Part shown: positions 10,290-19,769 of the stretch, one piece after another
How positions within the stretch are numbered: the stretch's first letter is position 1
Layout: every line of letters starts with the position of its first letter
DNA from: Vombatus ursinus
Lineage: Eukaryota > Chordata > Mammalia > Diprotodontia > Vombatidae
Reading direction: 5' to 3'
NCBI RefSeq assembly: GCF_900497805.2
Contig: NW_020954610.1
Span: 15,955,563-16,019,562, forward strand
DNA: 64,000 nucleotides
Made by a program: the position numbers and the translations under genes
The notes under the pieces: generated by a model
Databases searched by the model: none
What the model was told of the DNA's origin: nothing
The model's input: only the letters and a program-made list of their open reading frames with translations

Positions 10290-10470
10290 ATCATACCAAT
10301 AACTCACATTTGTAAATGACATGATAAAACATGGCAGTTTTAAGGTTTACAATGCACTTTCCTCACAACCACGTCCATGAGATAGCTCATATAAGTAGTG
10401 TTGTTCTCATTTTATTAAGGAGGAAACTGAGGCTTTGGGTCTTGTGACTCCATAGCCAAATCTTTCTTGT
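10290..10470 (-). repeat. MIR/CORE-SINE copy, reverse
   Basis: 'gttttaaggtttacaatgca', 'ctttcctcacaaccacgtcc' and 'ttattaaggaggaaactgag' read as reverse MIR. Confidence 0.7.
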
Positions 10471-11390
10471 TGACTAACCTTCTAAGTCTGGTAATCAGGA
10501 ATCAGATGCTCTGAGCTTGATCAACTCTGGATAGACTGATAAAAAAAAAAAAACATCAAGCCTAATTTTGTAAATCATGGAACTGAGGTGATCCCACTAG
10601 GGTCCTAGCCCAGCCTGACTAGGCAATGGGCCTCTCTTGTTTAATATAATCTTTTAATGGCAACACCCAAAGATAGCAGCGAGACGATCTCTAAACAGAA
10701 CATGGATTCCTCTTGGGGCACGTACTTGACAACAGTTCCCCAGCACTACTCCTCACCCCTAGACCCTAGGTACCTCCTTGATCTACATAATTTCCTACAA
10801 TTTCCTGGCCCAGTAAAAAGCCTACTCTCAAATGCCCAAAGCAATTAAGTAGCCCAGGAACTTAGGGCTGCAAAGGTAAAAGATGTGCCCAGGGGAGCAG
10901 AAGAGATACATCAATGCCAGAAATCCTAACTCAGGGCTGACAAAACCTGGCAGCTGTTCCTCTGCTAACTACAAGGCTAATTCCAACAAGCCCTGGTGTC
11001 TTTGGATCCATTTGTTATTCGTTGCGGTTCCATTAGTGTGCTTGGCAGAGGAAGTCATCACTTTTAAAAGATTACTGTCAACCCAGAAAGGAATGTCTCA
11101 GTGGTGTTGAGAAGGTTATGGTACAAGGGCAAGGATGGCAGGCAGGTGCCCACTCCACACTCAGCAGGATGGCTGACAGCAGATGGCACTGGGCCTATCC
11201 CACTCTGGCTTTATTCTGAACTATGCAATGTCTTCTCTTCCCCATCATCCGCTTGACTTCTTCCAGAGAAGCCCACATTCATTTGCATATTTAAAAATGG
11301 TTCTGGTGTGGGAAATGTAATAAAAGCTAAGAATACCAATTAGGCCACGTTTTACTTAACTGCCTCCAAAAGATCACACTACCATGCATG
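10471..11390. other. Unique-looking sequence, no gene recognised
   Basis: No repeat is visible over 900 bp. Balanced composition with frames of 63 and 75 codons at 10657 and 10883 that I cannot tie to any family. 11270-11370 is AT-rich and looks low in decay, but nothing functional can be read from it. Confidence 0.4.
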
Positions 11391-11396
11391 TAATCT

Positions 11397-11490
11397 CGAA
11401 GAAAGGGAAGGGACAAAATGGGAAAAGGAAGAGAAACAAGGGGAAGGAGGAAGGAAAGAAAGGAGAAAAGAGAGGGAAAAAAAGACTTTT
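11397..11490 (+). repeat. Polypurine tract
   Basis: About 95 bp of almost uninterrupted purine (GAAAGG, GGAAGG, GGAGAA units). Low-complexity DNA. Confidence 0.8.
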
Positions 11491-11859
11491 TCTAAAAAAA
11501 AAACTATCAAAGGTAAAATGAATTTCCAACTGAGGAAGTGTTTATGAGGAAAACATTGCTGAGTCTTTATGGGTGAAAGAGAAAACCTATGCATCAACAT
11601 GGTCTGGCCAAAGTTTGTCTATGGGTTGAAGTGCATCATAGTACAGATCATTTTCTGCAGGATGATTAAAAATACATAAATAAAGATGCTTAATATCATC
11701 ATTTTATTGCCTTTAGTATCAACATCAGTCTCTTTGGTCTCCCATCTCGTCCCTTTCCTCCAGTAAAGGAACTAGTCATTAAACTCCCAAGTACAAATCA
11801 AATCCCTGCCAGAAAGCAGATCAAGAACTCTCCATTACTTAGAAAATGGATCCTTCTCT

Positions 11860-12110
11860 ACCTGATTAAATAAACACCTGGAATCAGGGACAGATTGTGA
11901 CAAAATTGTAAAGTATGTAGCAGTTGTAGAAACCTGAAGACTTCGATATGAATCCCAACAAACCAATTCACTACACTGGGCCTCAGCTTGCAAAATGGAA
12001 ACAACACTACTTACCTCATTGTGTTGTTATAGGTTCAAACCAGATTATGCGTGGAAAGACTTCTGTAAAGTACAATTTAAACATCAGATATTGTTATTGT
12101 TGTTGTTTAT
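11860..12110 (+). repeat. Decayed MIR copy
   Basis: Remnants such as 'ctgggcctcagcttgcaaaa', 'tacttacctcattgtgttgt' and 'gtaaagtacaatttaaacat' keep MIR order. Confidence 0.5.
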
Positions 12111-12515
12111 ATAAAGTAATTAAACAACTGGGGCGGTATTTTTTTAATTCTACATACATCTAAATGTTCATTGGTTCCTTCAGAGTACTCTGTAACTTTT
12201 TAAGCTATTTATTTATTTTCACAGTACTTCTGACAATACCCAAATTCCTTAGGAATTGTCTTCAGCAGAGCTATAACTAGGGTTCTTGCATTTTCGTTCA
12301 GTTAGATAAGAAGGGTGGTAACACACAGCTATAGTCATACCATCTCTCCTGTGTCCCCTGAAGAATTGCCAACTGTCCCAGAAATAGGTGGAGATAGGAT
12401 GAAGTACTGGCACAGGGAGGAAGCTTGCCTCCATGTTGGTTCCCTGGAGAAAATTTCTATTTGCCCTGCCCTAGTCCTGGCTCTGAATTTCCAGAGCCAA
12501 TTTCTGAGCCATACA
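12111..12515. other. No feature recognised
   Basis: Short stretch between the decayed MIR and the next SINE; nothing assignable. Confidence 0.4.
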
Positions 12516-12524
12516 AAATACTAA

Positions 12525-12794
12525 GCGATGTTGTTGTTGTTCTTGAGTCATTTTTCAGTCGTGTCCAACTCTTTGTGACCCCATTTGGGGTTTTCTTGGC
12601 AAAGATACTAGAGTGGTTTGCCATTTCCTTCTCCAGCTCATTTTACAGATGAGGGAACTGAGGCAAAAGGGTTAAGTGACTTGGCCAGGGTCACACAGCT
12701 ATTAAGTGTCTGAGGCCAGATTTGAACTCAGGAAGATAAGTCTTCCTGATTCCAGGCCTGGCACTCTATCTACTCTATCTACTTAGCTGCCCCC
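12525..12794 (-). mobile_element. tRNA-derived SINE with RTE-like tail, reverse
   Basis: In reverse: (GTT)n tail, 'tttttcagtcgtgtccaact', 'ccccatttggggttttcttg', 'ttgccatttccttctccagc', 'gtcacacagctattaagtgt' and 'agctgcccc' head. A 9-bp duplication aaatactaa flanks it at 12516-12524 and 12795-12803. Close to full length. Confidence 0.93.
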
Positions 12795-12984
12795 AAATAC
12801 TAAATGCATTGCTCCATATTTGTAACTTGTCTTTGACCAAAGTATTTATTTGTCTGCTTGGTCACTCACCTCTTGACCAGATGTGGCTCCAAATAATAGT
12901 TATTTGTCTTTTCAGCTGTAGCTACCCTCAAAGGATGAAGATATATCTCCCCTGAGGGCATAAAAAGAATGTTCCAATGACCTG

Positions 12985-13195
12985 GAATGGTAGTTTTCAG
13001 AGAATAACATTGGAATCTGAGGCAGCAAGTATAAAAGATAGATCACTGGACTTGGAGGCAAACAGACACTTGTCGACTTTGTGGCCCTAGACAAGTCACT
13101 TAACCCCAGATTGCTTCACTATAAAATGAATAAATTGAATGTAATGGCCTCTAAGATCCTTTCCAGATCATATATAACCTATGATCCTATATGTG
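12985..13195 (+). repeat. MIR-type SINE
   Basis: 'atcactggacttggaggcaa', 'agacaagtcacttaacccca' and the end 'gatcctttccagatcatata' followed by 'ctatgatcctat', a tail shared by several MIR-like copies here (22.4, 23.8, 27.2, 28.0 kb). Confidence 0.7.
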
Positions 13196-13364
13196 TTTCC
13201 ATTGCTGTGAGATGGAGCACAGACTAAAAGAGGGAAGAGTAGCTATGGGGCAACCCCCATATAGTGGGGTGATTTCAAGAGCTTTGAAAAGAGAACAAAT
13301 CTTATCTTAAAAGAATCCTTCCCTCCTTCACTTACTGGCTGATACAATTTTCCTCTAGTATAAA

Positions 13365-13560
13365 GGGTTTCTCAACCTAAGGTCCATGACCTTTTTTTTT
13401 TTTTAACATTTTGACAGCTGTATTTCAATATTATTGGTTTTCTTTGAAATCCTATGTATTTGACTTTATAGATGCAACATGATCATACTGAACAGGGGTC
13501 CATATACTTCACCAGACTGCCAAAGGGATCCAAGACACAGACACAAAAGTTAAGGACCCC
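13365..13560 (+). mobile_element. hAT-type MITE (TTCTTAACC family), copy 1
   Basis: Left end 'gtttctcaacctaaggtcca' and right end 'aaaagttaaggacccc' are imperfect inverted repeats. Internal blocks 'gacagctgtatttcaatatt', 'cctatgtatttgactttata' and 'caccagactgccaaagggat' recur at 63.7-63.9 kb and partly at 49.8 and 52.4 kb. Short, non-autonomous and without coding capacity. Confidence 0.75.
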
Positions 13561-13624
13561 CCTGCTCTTGTAGGAAGGCCCAACAATGATAGATGAAGCT
13601 AGGAAGGCAAATTCTCACAGGAAG

Positions 13625-13830
13625 AGGGAACTCAAGGAAGACACCAACATGGTCTAGTAGTGGGATGAGCCCTAGGACAGAAGTCAGGAGACCTAGTTTC
13701 AAGTACAAGGTTTACCATTCCCTAGCTGTGGCAAGTCTTTTAAGCCATTTGAGCCTCAGTTTCCTCATCTCTAAAATGAACACGTTAGACTTCCATATTC
13801 ATGAAATAGAGCTAGGGGACTATAGGCATG
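13625..13830 (+). repeat. MIR-type SINE
   Basis: 'agaagtcaggagacctagtt', 'gagcctcagtttcctcatct' and 'ctaaaatgaacacgttagac' in MIR order. Confidence 0.7.
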
Positions 13831-14279
13831 GAAAGTAGCATAAACTGTCAGATGTAGTCATTTTGTTGGTTAGTTTTACTTAACTTTTTCTGTTCTACAA
13901 GAAGGAGTTCAGTAAGGATAGGATTTCCTGGGAAAAGATTGTGGTATCAAAAACAAACAAAAAAAACCCAATGAACTTTTTTTAAAATGAAAGGAGGATT
14001 TGGGCTCAACAATCTCTAATATCTAATCTAGACTTAGACCCAGTGACTGATGGTACAGCTTTTTAAGATAATAGGGGGAGGAACATAGCACTGGGAAACT
14101 GGAAGAGAATAAAATAAAAGTTGTGTAGATGGAGGGGGAGAAGGAAAGTGGAGGTGCCAAAGACAAATTTCAACAATTTCTTAATTTTGCTAAAGGTCTG
14201 CCCTGAATGAATGTCCCAAAGCAAGGGAGAAGTGGGAAGGAAATCAGGACATGAAATATGGGTCCTAAAAATTTATAAA
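13831..14279. other. No feature recognised
   Basis: Unassigned sequence with short A-rich runs near 13960. No frame or repeat recognised. Confidence 0.4.
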
Positions 14280-14560
14280 GGATCATAAATCAAAAGGTAT
14301 AAGGGACCTCAACTTCTTCATTTTACAGATCAGAAAACTAAGGCACAGAAAGTTCCACACAGGAAGTAAGGTTCAGAAATGGAATTTGAGCTAAGGTCCT
14401 CTTGACTCCAAAGAAGTTGTCTCTCTTTGTACTGTGTTCCATGCTACCTGACAGAGAGATGACAGAAAGATATAAAGAGAGAGAATTAGAAAGAGATCAA
14501 AGAGATATAAAAATATAGCTATAGAGATGATAGAGATAGATGATATATAGAGATATACAT
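14280..14560 (-). repeat. MIR-like repeat (reverse) followed by GATA/GA-rich tract
   Basis: 14280-14450: 'cttcattttacagatcagaa' and 'tttgagctaaggtcctcttg' read as a reverse MIR-like copy. 14450-14560 is a loose AGAGAT/GATA tract. Confidence 0.6.
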
Positions 14561-14571
14561 ACAGATTTAGA

Positions 14572-14819
14572 TATTTTGTTGTTCAGTCATTTTTCAGTCA
14601 TGTCTGACTCTTTGTGACCCCATTTGGGGTTTTCTTGGCAAAGATATTGGAGTGGTTTACCAGCACACTTTAGAGATGAGGAAAGTGAGGCAAGCAGGGT
14701 GACGTGACTTGCCCAGGATCACACACCTAGTATGTCTGAGCCCAGATTTGAACTCAGGAAGATGAGTCTTCCTGACTCCAGGCCTGGCTCTCTATCCACT
14801 GAGCCACCTAGTTGCCCAG
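14572..14819 (-). mobile_element. tRNA-derived SINE with RTE-like tail, reverse
   Basis: 'ttgttgttcagtcatttttc', 'ccccatttggggttttcttg', 'gtgacttgcccaggatcaca' and 'gagccacctagttgccc'. An 8-bp duplication gatttaga is at 14564-14571 and 14820-14827. A short internal segment of the tail region is missing relative to the copy at 12.5 kb. Confidence 0.92.
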
Positions 14820-14827
14820 GATTTAGA

Positions 14828-15554
14828 CATAACATTATGCATCTAGAATTTTGGTGGCCTAAAGATTTCTGCAAGCCACACAGAGGATCTTCAGAGCAAA
14901 AGACCTTCTAATTTGGTTTGCATGTTAAACTATGTCTACCTGACCCATAAGATTAGGTGCATTATCAGTGAAAATATGTTAGATTTTTTTTTCATTACCA
15001 GGAAATTGAGGATCAGCATCCTGAAGAGGATAGTAACACCTAACTCACTAACTTTGTGGTAATTAATTAACAAGCAGAACCATCTAATTGAAAACCTACA
15101 AATACCTCCCCTTAAAGCTCACATTAATTTGTTCATTACATTAATAACTAGAGGACAATTGGTACAGATTGCCTCTGAGAAGCTCAGTCTCCACAATAAA
15201 ACCTCCAAGAGCATGGGCAAGGTCAAGCACAGCCAGTTCACATCCCCTGAACTGGGCCTGAGCCTGGGAGTCAGGGCACAAATTTATCAGCCCTGGTCTG
15301 AAAATTTCAGAGTCTGAAAAAGATAAATGACACCTCTGAGAACACTGAGCCGAAGAAAGAGTGGAGGCACAAATCAAGACATGCCCATGAACACTGGGGG
15401 CTATCCACCAGGTGATCTGTGGCCTAGCCCCACACTCCCCACCTCCACCACAAATCCCCTCCTCCTTTACCACCAGTTTAGGCAAATTACTAATAAGGGG
15501 CAACAGACTACGGCAACCATAAAACCCAGATAAAAAATGCATTTCCTGGCTAGT

Positions 15555-15555
<1 letters not shown>
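14828..15555. other. No feature recognised
   Basis: Unique-looking sequence. The longest frames (165 codons reverse, 15141-15638) run through the TC microsatellite and show no domain, so I treat them as chance. Confidence 0.45.

Positions 15556-15589
<34 letters not shown>
15556..15589 (+). repeat. (TC)n microsatellite
   Basis: About 17 perfect TC units. Confidence 0.95.
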
Positions 15590-15591
<2 letters not shown>

Positions 15592-15730
15592 CCTAGTCCC
15601 CCCACCTCACACCAGCTCACCATTAATTTTGTTGCCATTTATATGCTTTTGGCTCTTTCATTGTTTTATCATATATGACAAGTGATGTCTATTCATAGAG
15701 AGCTACCACTTTGGAATTATCCCAAATAGT

Positions 15731-15995
15731 TATACAGTTATCCCTTCCACATCATGACTTTGCCTATCATGATTTTGATATATCTCAAGGTGACATAAAA
15801 AATTAAATGGGAATTTTGGGGGAGTTTTGCAGAAGCTGCAGATGACACATGAAGGCCAGCAGATGACACACAAAAAGTTTAGAAACTCAGAAATACATAA
15901 AATATATGTGTAGTATTGTATAATATCAACATATTTTACTTTTTAGTACAATAATAATTCAGACTTATTCTCTGGTATGAAGGAAAGGCCAAGAT
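15731..15995. mobile_element. Possible pogo/Tigger-like DNA transposon remnant
   Basis: Starts 'tacagttatcccttccacat' after a TA, as in pogo/Tigger-type ends, and continues 'tgactttgcctatcatgatt'. I see no matching right end and no transposase. This is a family-level guess from one terminus. Confidence 0.35.
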
Positions 15996-16029
15996 CACCA
16001 TGCCCCAAATCTCCTCCCACCCCCCTGAT

Positions 16030-16515
16030 GTAAAAGGAATAACTATAATAGCCTAGCATTTATATCAAGCTTGAAGGTTTGTAAAGCACTATACAAATTC
16101 CATCACATTTTGTCCTAAAAACAATCCTGGGAGAGAGGCACTATTATTGTCCCCATTTTACAGGTGAGAAAATTGAGGCAGGCAGAGGTTAAGTTGCTTG
16201 CCCTAGGGTCAGACAGCTAGGAAGTATCTAAAGTAGTATTTGCAGGTAGGTGGCACAGTGAATAGAGTACTGGAGGGCCTGGAGTCAGAAAATCTAATCT
16301 TCCTGAGTTTAAATCTGGCCTTAGACCTTACTGACTGTGTGACCCTGACCAAGTCACTTAACCCTGTTTGCTTCAGTTTCCTCATCTATAAAATGAGCTG
16401 GAGAAGGAAATGGCAAACCACTCTAGTATCTTTGCCAAGAAAACCCCAAATGGGGTCATAAAGAGTCAGACACAACTCAAAAATGACTAAACTTGCTGAC
16501 TCCAGGCCCAAGGGT
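16030..16515 (-). repeat. MIR copy (reverse) split by a SINE
   Basis: 16030-16239 reads as reverse MIR ('ttgaaggtttgtaaagcact', 'cccattttacaggtgagaaa', 'ttgccctagggtcagacagc'). After the SINE at 16240-16495 the MIR resumes as 'tgctgactccaggcccaagg'. The collinear split dates the SINE as younger. Confidence 0.75.
16240..16495 (+). mobile_element. tRNA-derived SINE with RTE-like tail, nested in MIR
   Basis: 'gcaggtaggtggcacagtga' to 'ccaagtcacttaaccctgtt', then 'gctggagaaggaaatggcaa', 'ccactctagtatctttgcca', 'accccaaatggggtcataaa' and 'gtcagacacaactcaaaaat'. Full-length form. Confidence 0.92.
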
Positions 16516-16534
16516 CCCTAGCTGTTTGAGTTCT

Positions 16535-16720
16535 TTTTTATTCTATTCAACAAATATCTGTTAACTACTCACTTATGTGTGTGCCAGGCATGGTGCAAGA
16601 TACTAAAACTAATAAAACAGAACAGTCCTTGACCTCAAGTAGCTTACATTCCACTAACAGGATAAGACACAGACCTAGACATAGAGAAGCAAACAAATTC
16701 TATACAAATGAATGTCACCA
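16535..16720 (+). repeat. Ancient mammal-wide repeat
   Basis: 'attcaacaaatatctgttaa', 'tgtgccaggcatggtgcaag' and 'cagtccttgacctcaagtag' in the order seen in the other copies of this repeat (49.4 and 54.2-54.5 kb). Family not assigned. Confidence 0.6.
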
Positions 16721-16909
16721 TGCTTGTCTTGAGTCCATGTCATAGGAGGATAGGATGAAAACTGGTGGGGAATGAGAACCATCTGCAAGTATCCCAAGGA
16801 CTGATGTCATCTGAAATAGGAATTATAATTAGTCTGGCCCCAGAAGGAAGAAGGGATGCAGCAAATACACAAGTTGAGGTTTGATGTCAGGGGAAGAAAA
16901 AAAAGCCTA

Positions 16910-16975
16910 TTTTCTTTCTTTTCTTTCTTTCTTTCTTTCTTTCTTTCTTTTTTTCTTTCTTTCTTTTTTCTTTTT
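16910..16975 (+). repeat. (TTTC)n microsatellite
   Basis: About fifteen TTTC units with a few interruptions. Frames through it on both strands are repeat artefacts. Confidence 0.93.
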
Positions 16976-16999
16976 GTAATTAGAGTTGTCAAAAAGTGC

Positions 17000-17500
17000 A
17001 ATGGGTGGGGGGTTCTACCTTCCTCACTGGAAGTCCTCAGGAGAAGGCTAAACAACCATTTACCAGGTATTTTGTAGTAGAAGTGCCTTTTGGCTATGGG
17101 ATGGTGTGCTGGAGCCTAATGGGCTTGTAAGAGCTCATTGTCTTTTTTTCTGTTCTACTCTGTTATGGAAATGATTGTTTTATTTCTTAAGTTCAGAATA
17201 AAATAAACATTTTTTAAAATTTTCAATGTGAGCATTTATTCCTCAGAAATCAGAAATCATCACAAATCAGGGCTTGATTTATCATTTTGCTGATTGTCTA
17301 CTCAAGAAAGGATTAATGATGGAGATTAAACTTTAAACAGTATATGTGCACATTTTTTCTTTCCCAAGAGCCTGGTTGTTAAACATTTGCCATCACATCC
17401 CTATATTATTCTCTAAACACTGCTGGAGTTCAACAGGAAAGTAGTAGAAGGCTCAGGAAATGAAGGCATCATCAGACAGTATGCCTGGTGGCTGGAGGCC
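17000..17500. other. No firm feature; possible old LINE tail at 17150-17215
   Basis: 'gttcagaataaaataaacat' with a following T/A-rich run resembles the 3' end of an old LINE, but too little remains to assign it. The rest is unassigned. Confidence 0.35.
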
Positions 17501-17645
17501 AATAACAACAATTTCCACTTACAGAGCATTTTAAGGTTGGTAGAATGCCTTTCATTCATTATCTCATTTGAACCCCTAACACTCCTGGAGGGACTACATG
17601 GTCTTTGTGGTCCCTTCCAACTCTCAATATTCTGTGATTTTACAA
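17500..17645. repeat. MIR-like fragments
   Basis: 17500-17590 reads as reverse MIR ('cagagcattttaaggttggt', 'cattatctcatttgaacccc'). 17590-17645 reads as the forward MIR-like end 'tggtcccttccaactctcaa'. Probably two fragments or one rearranged copy. Confidence 0.5.
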
Positions 17646-17689
17646 TTTGGTGGGGAGGGGGTACTCAGGAAAAAGCACTCACAACTAGG

Positions 17690-18010
17690 AGGATCAGGAC
17701 AGGTCTTGTATAGAAGATCAACCTGTGCTAACCCTTGAAGAGAGCTAAAGAGGCCAAGAAGAAGAGGTGAGGAGGGAAATCATTCCAGGCTTGAGGTACA
17801 GCCTATACAAAGGCACCTAGGTAGGAGATGGAATCTCAGAAAGTAGTACAGTTTGGCTAGAACACAGGCCAAAACAGGTCCTGTTGCCCTCCGTCATTGA
17901 TTAGCAGTATGACTTTGGAAAAATTGCCTCACTTCTTCCAGCCTCAGTTTCCTCATTGGTGACAAAGGTATTAAACTAAATTATCCATAGAGTTATTTCC
18001 AGAATGAAAG
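17690..18010 (+). repeat. Ancient repeat fragment plus MIR-like fragment
   Basis: 17700-17870 has 'cattccaggcttgaggtaca' and 'acaaaggcacctaggtagga', the 3' part of the same ancient repeat as at 16.5 and 54.6 kb. 17895-18010 is a MIR-like piece ('gcctcagtttcctcattggt'). Confidence 0.5.
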
Positions 18011-18012
18011 AA

Positions 18013-18062
18013 CTATAGAATATATATATATAGATATATATATCTATATAGATATATATATA
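18013..18062 (+). repeat. (TA)n with GATA interruptions
   Basis: Alternating AT with TAGATA/TATCTA blocks, almost self-complementary. It cuts off one end of the sequence shared with 19.5 kb. Confidence 0.9.
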
Positions 18063-18094
18063 TCTGATTCCTGAAAGAAACCACTGACCATCAA

Positions 18095-18180
18095 TTTATT
18101 ATTAAATTATTATTATTATTATTATTATTGAATTATTATCCCAGAAATATATATACATATATATAATCAAACGTGGTCCA
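18095..18180 (+). repeat. (ATT)n and (TA)n tracts
   Basis: About ten ATT units then AT-rich 'aatatatatacatatatata'. It starts exactly where the 32-bp inverted match with 19497-19528 stops. Confidence 0.85.
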
Positions 18181-18439
18181 CAAACATGAAGCATCCCAGA
18201 TTTAGAGCTACAAGGGACCTCAAATATCATCTAATGCAATTCCCTCATTTTTCAGATGAAGAAACTAAGGCCAAGTTAAATGAAATGTTCCCCACCTATA
18301 ACTGAAAAAGAAGAAGAAATCTCACTAATTTGGAAAACCTTCGAGGGAAAATCAGTCTGAATTATTGCACAGTGAATTCTAATGAAGGGATCCCCTGAAA
18401 GGAGAATCCGCACTGATACAGTTCCCAGATTCACCCTTG

Positions 18440-18975
18440 GGAGCAGCCTGACCCCAAAGATGGAGAATTCAGGCTTTGCTTGTACTTTTTAGCTTATAGT
18501 GTCCCCTCCTCATTAAGGAATTAACTGGGTGTTTGTTAGCAAAGTTCTTCAATGTACAAATTAGATATGAGGTATGATAGATTTTAATTTCCTCCACCAA
18601 AATTTAAGTGCTTAAAATGCAAAAGCTAAAATTAACAACTACTTAAAAATGTAAAACAATAACCCATCATACCTATTATATTCTCCCTAGGATGTAATGA
18701 CAAGTTTGTGGGATGGTGGAACTACCCGACTAAGCAACTTATAAGGTTAGGGTCTCCTTTACAATCCAGGGCATGGCTTGGACTTCGTTATACCTAGCTG
18801 CAGCATCCTTTTGATAGTGGTCATCTTTTCCTCTGAGAAGTGGTCAAATTGTAGAAACACCTATCACTAGACAACCTGCACCAGCTTAGGAACTCCCAGC
18901 CTCAAACTCAGGAGATAGTCACCAAAGCTAGAAGGGCCCATCAATTCCTCAGGATCACTATTCAATAATCTGGGA
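18440..18975 (+). repeat. Unclassified interspersed repeat family X, copy A
   Basis: Shares ordered blocks with 28.65-29.24 kb: 'aaggaattaactgggtgttt' (aaggaattaactaggtgcct in B), 'ttaagtgcttaaaatgcaaa' (aaatgcttaaaacacaaaag in B), 'gtggtcatcttttcctctga' (gtggccatcttttcctccaa in B) and 'cacaaagtc'-type end. A third, shorter copy is at 58.66 kb. No coding frame or terminal repeats seen. An LTR or a composite SINE origin cannot be excluded. Confidence 0.55.
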
Positions 18976-19422
18976 CTAGGAACTGAAACACAAAGCGGAG
19001 GAGGCAGTTAAGGACTTAAGATTGAGATTCAGACTTTTCTAGGTAAGTATAGGTTCTTGTTGTGGGCTAGCATTTTGGTTAGAGGGGGTGTGCAACAGGG
19101 AAAGAGGAATCCTCTCCTACCTGGCTAGAAGTCGAAAGGAAAGCTGGCATTGGTTGTGTCCCAGCAAAGCAACTACCTCAGAGAAAACCAGAAACTGTCT
19201 ATCCTCATCCTTTATATTCCACAGAGTGAGTGACTCTTCTTGGTTGAATGGCCAGTTATCTTCGACAAGACAACTAGGTGATACATTGGATAGACTGAAG
19301 GACTCACTAGCTGTATAATCCTGGGTAAGACACTTGGTTTCTCTCAGCCTTAGTTTCCTCATCTGCAAAATGATAAGATATAATAGTAGCTACCTCACCT
19401 TGTTGTGGGGATTGTGATAAAT

Positions 19423-19769
19423 AAAAACTCTGAGAGACAGAGTTTTTGTGTAATTAATAATCAATTTATTAATTAGATTAGCCAATAACCAATAACTTGA
19501 TGGTCAGTGGTTTCTTTCAGGAATCAGAGATTCCAAGAGAGAACCTGGAATGCCTTAAATCCCTTCTGAAAGGGAAATCTCCTAACAAGTGAAAATCAAC
19601 CCTGATTTGTGGTCATTTAAAGAGGAGGTGGGCTAAAAATCTTCAGCTCCTCTTGCTGAGAACAGGGATTGGGAGACTCAGCAGCCTCTAGGCATCTAGG
19701 CAGGGGAAACCTCTCTGGATAGTGTTCTCCTTCATGAGTTGAGTTGCCCTAAACTCTAAAGGAGGGATC
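19423..19769. repeat. Unclassified insert beginning with a hairpin
   Basis: Opens with a 10-bp perfect stem (19423-19432 with 19438-19447, loop agaga), then AT-rich 'taattaataatcaatttatt'. A 32-bp block at 19497-19528 is the exact reverse complement of 18063-18094, so this sequence exists at least twice here. The right flank of the L1 (20990-21048) has a loosely inverted 'aattaataattagttatt' and 'ctctctcag', which might be the other end of the same insert. Family unknown. Confidence 0.45.

Noticed and set aside
15141-15638. 165-codon reverse frame
   Set aside because: It is extended by reading through the TC microsatellite (Arg-Glu repeats) and shows no protein family feature elsewhere.
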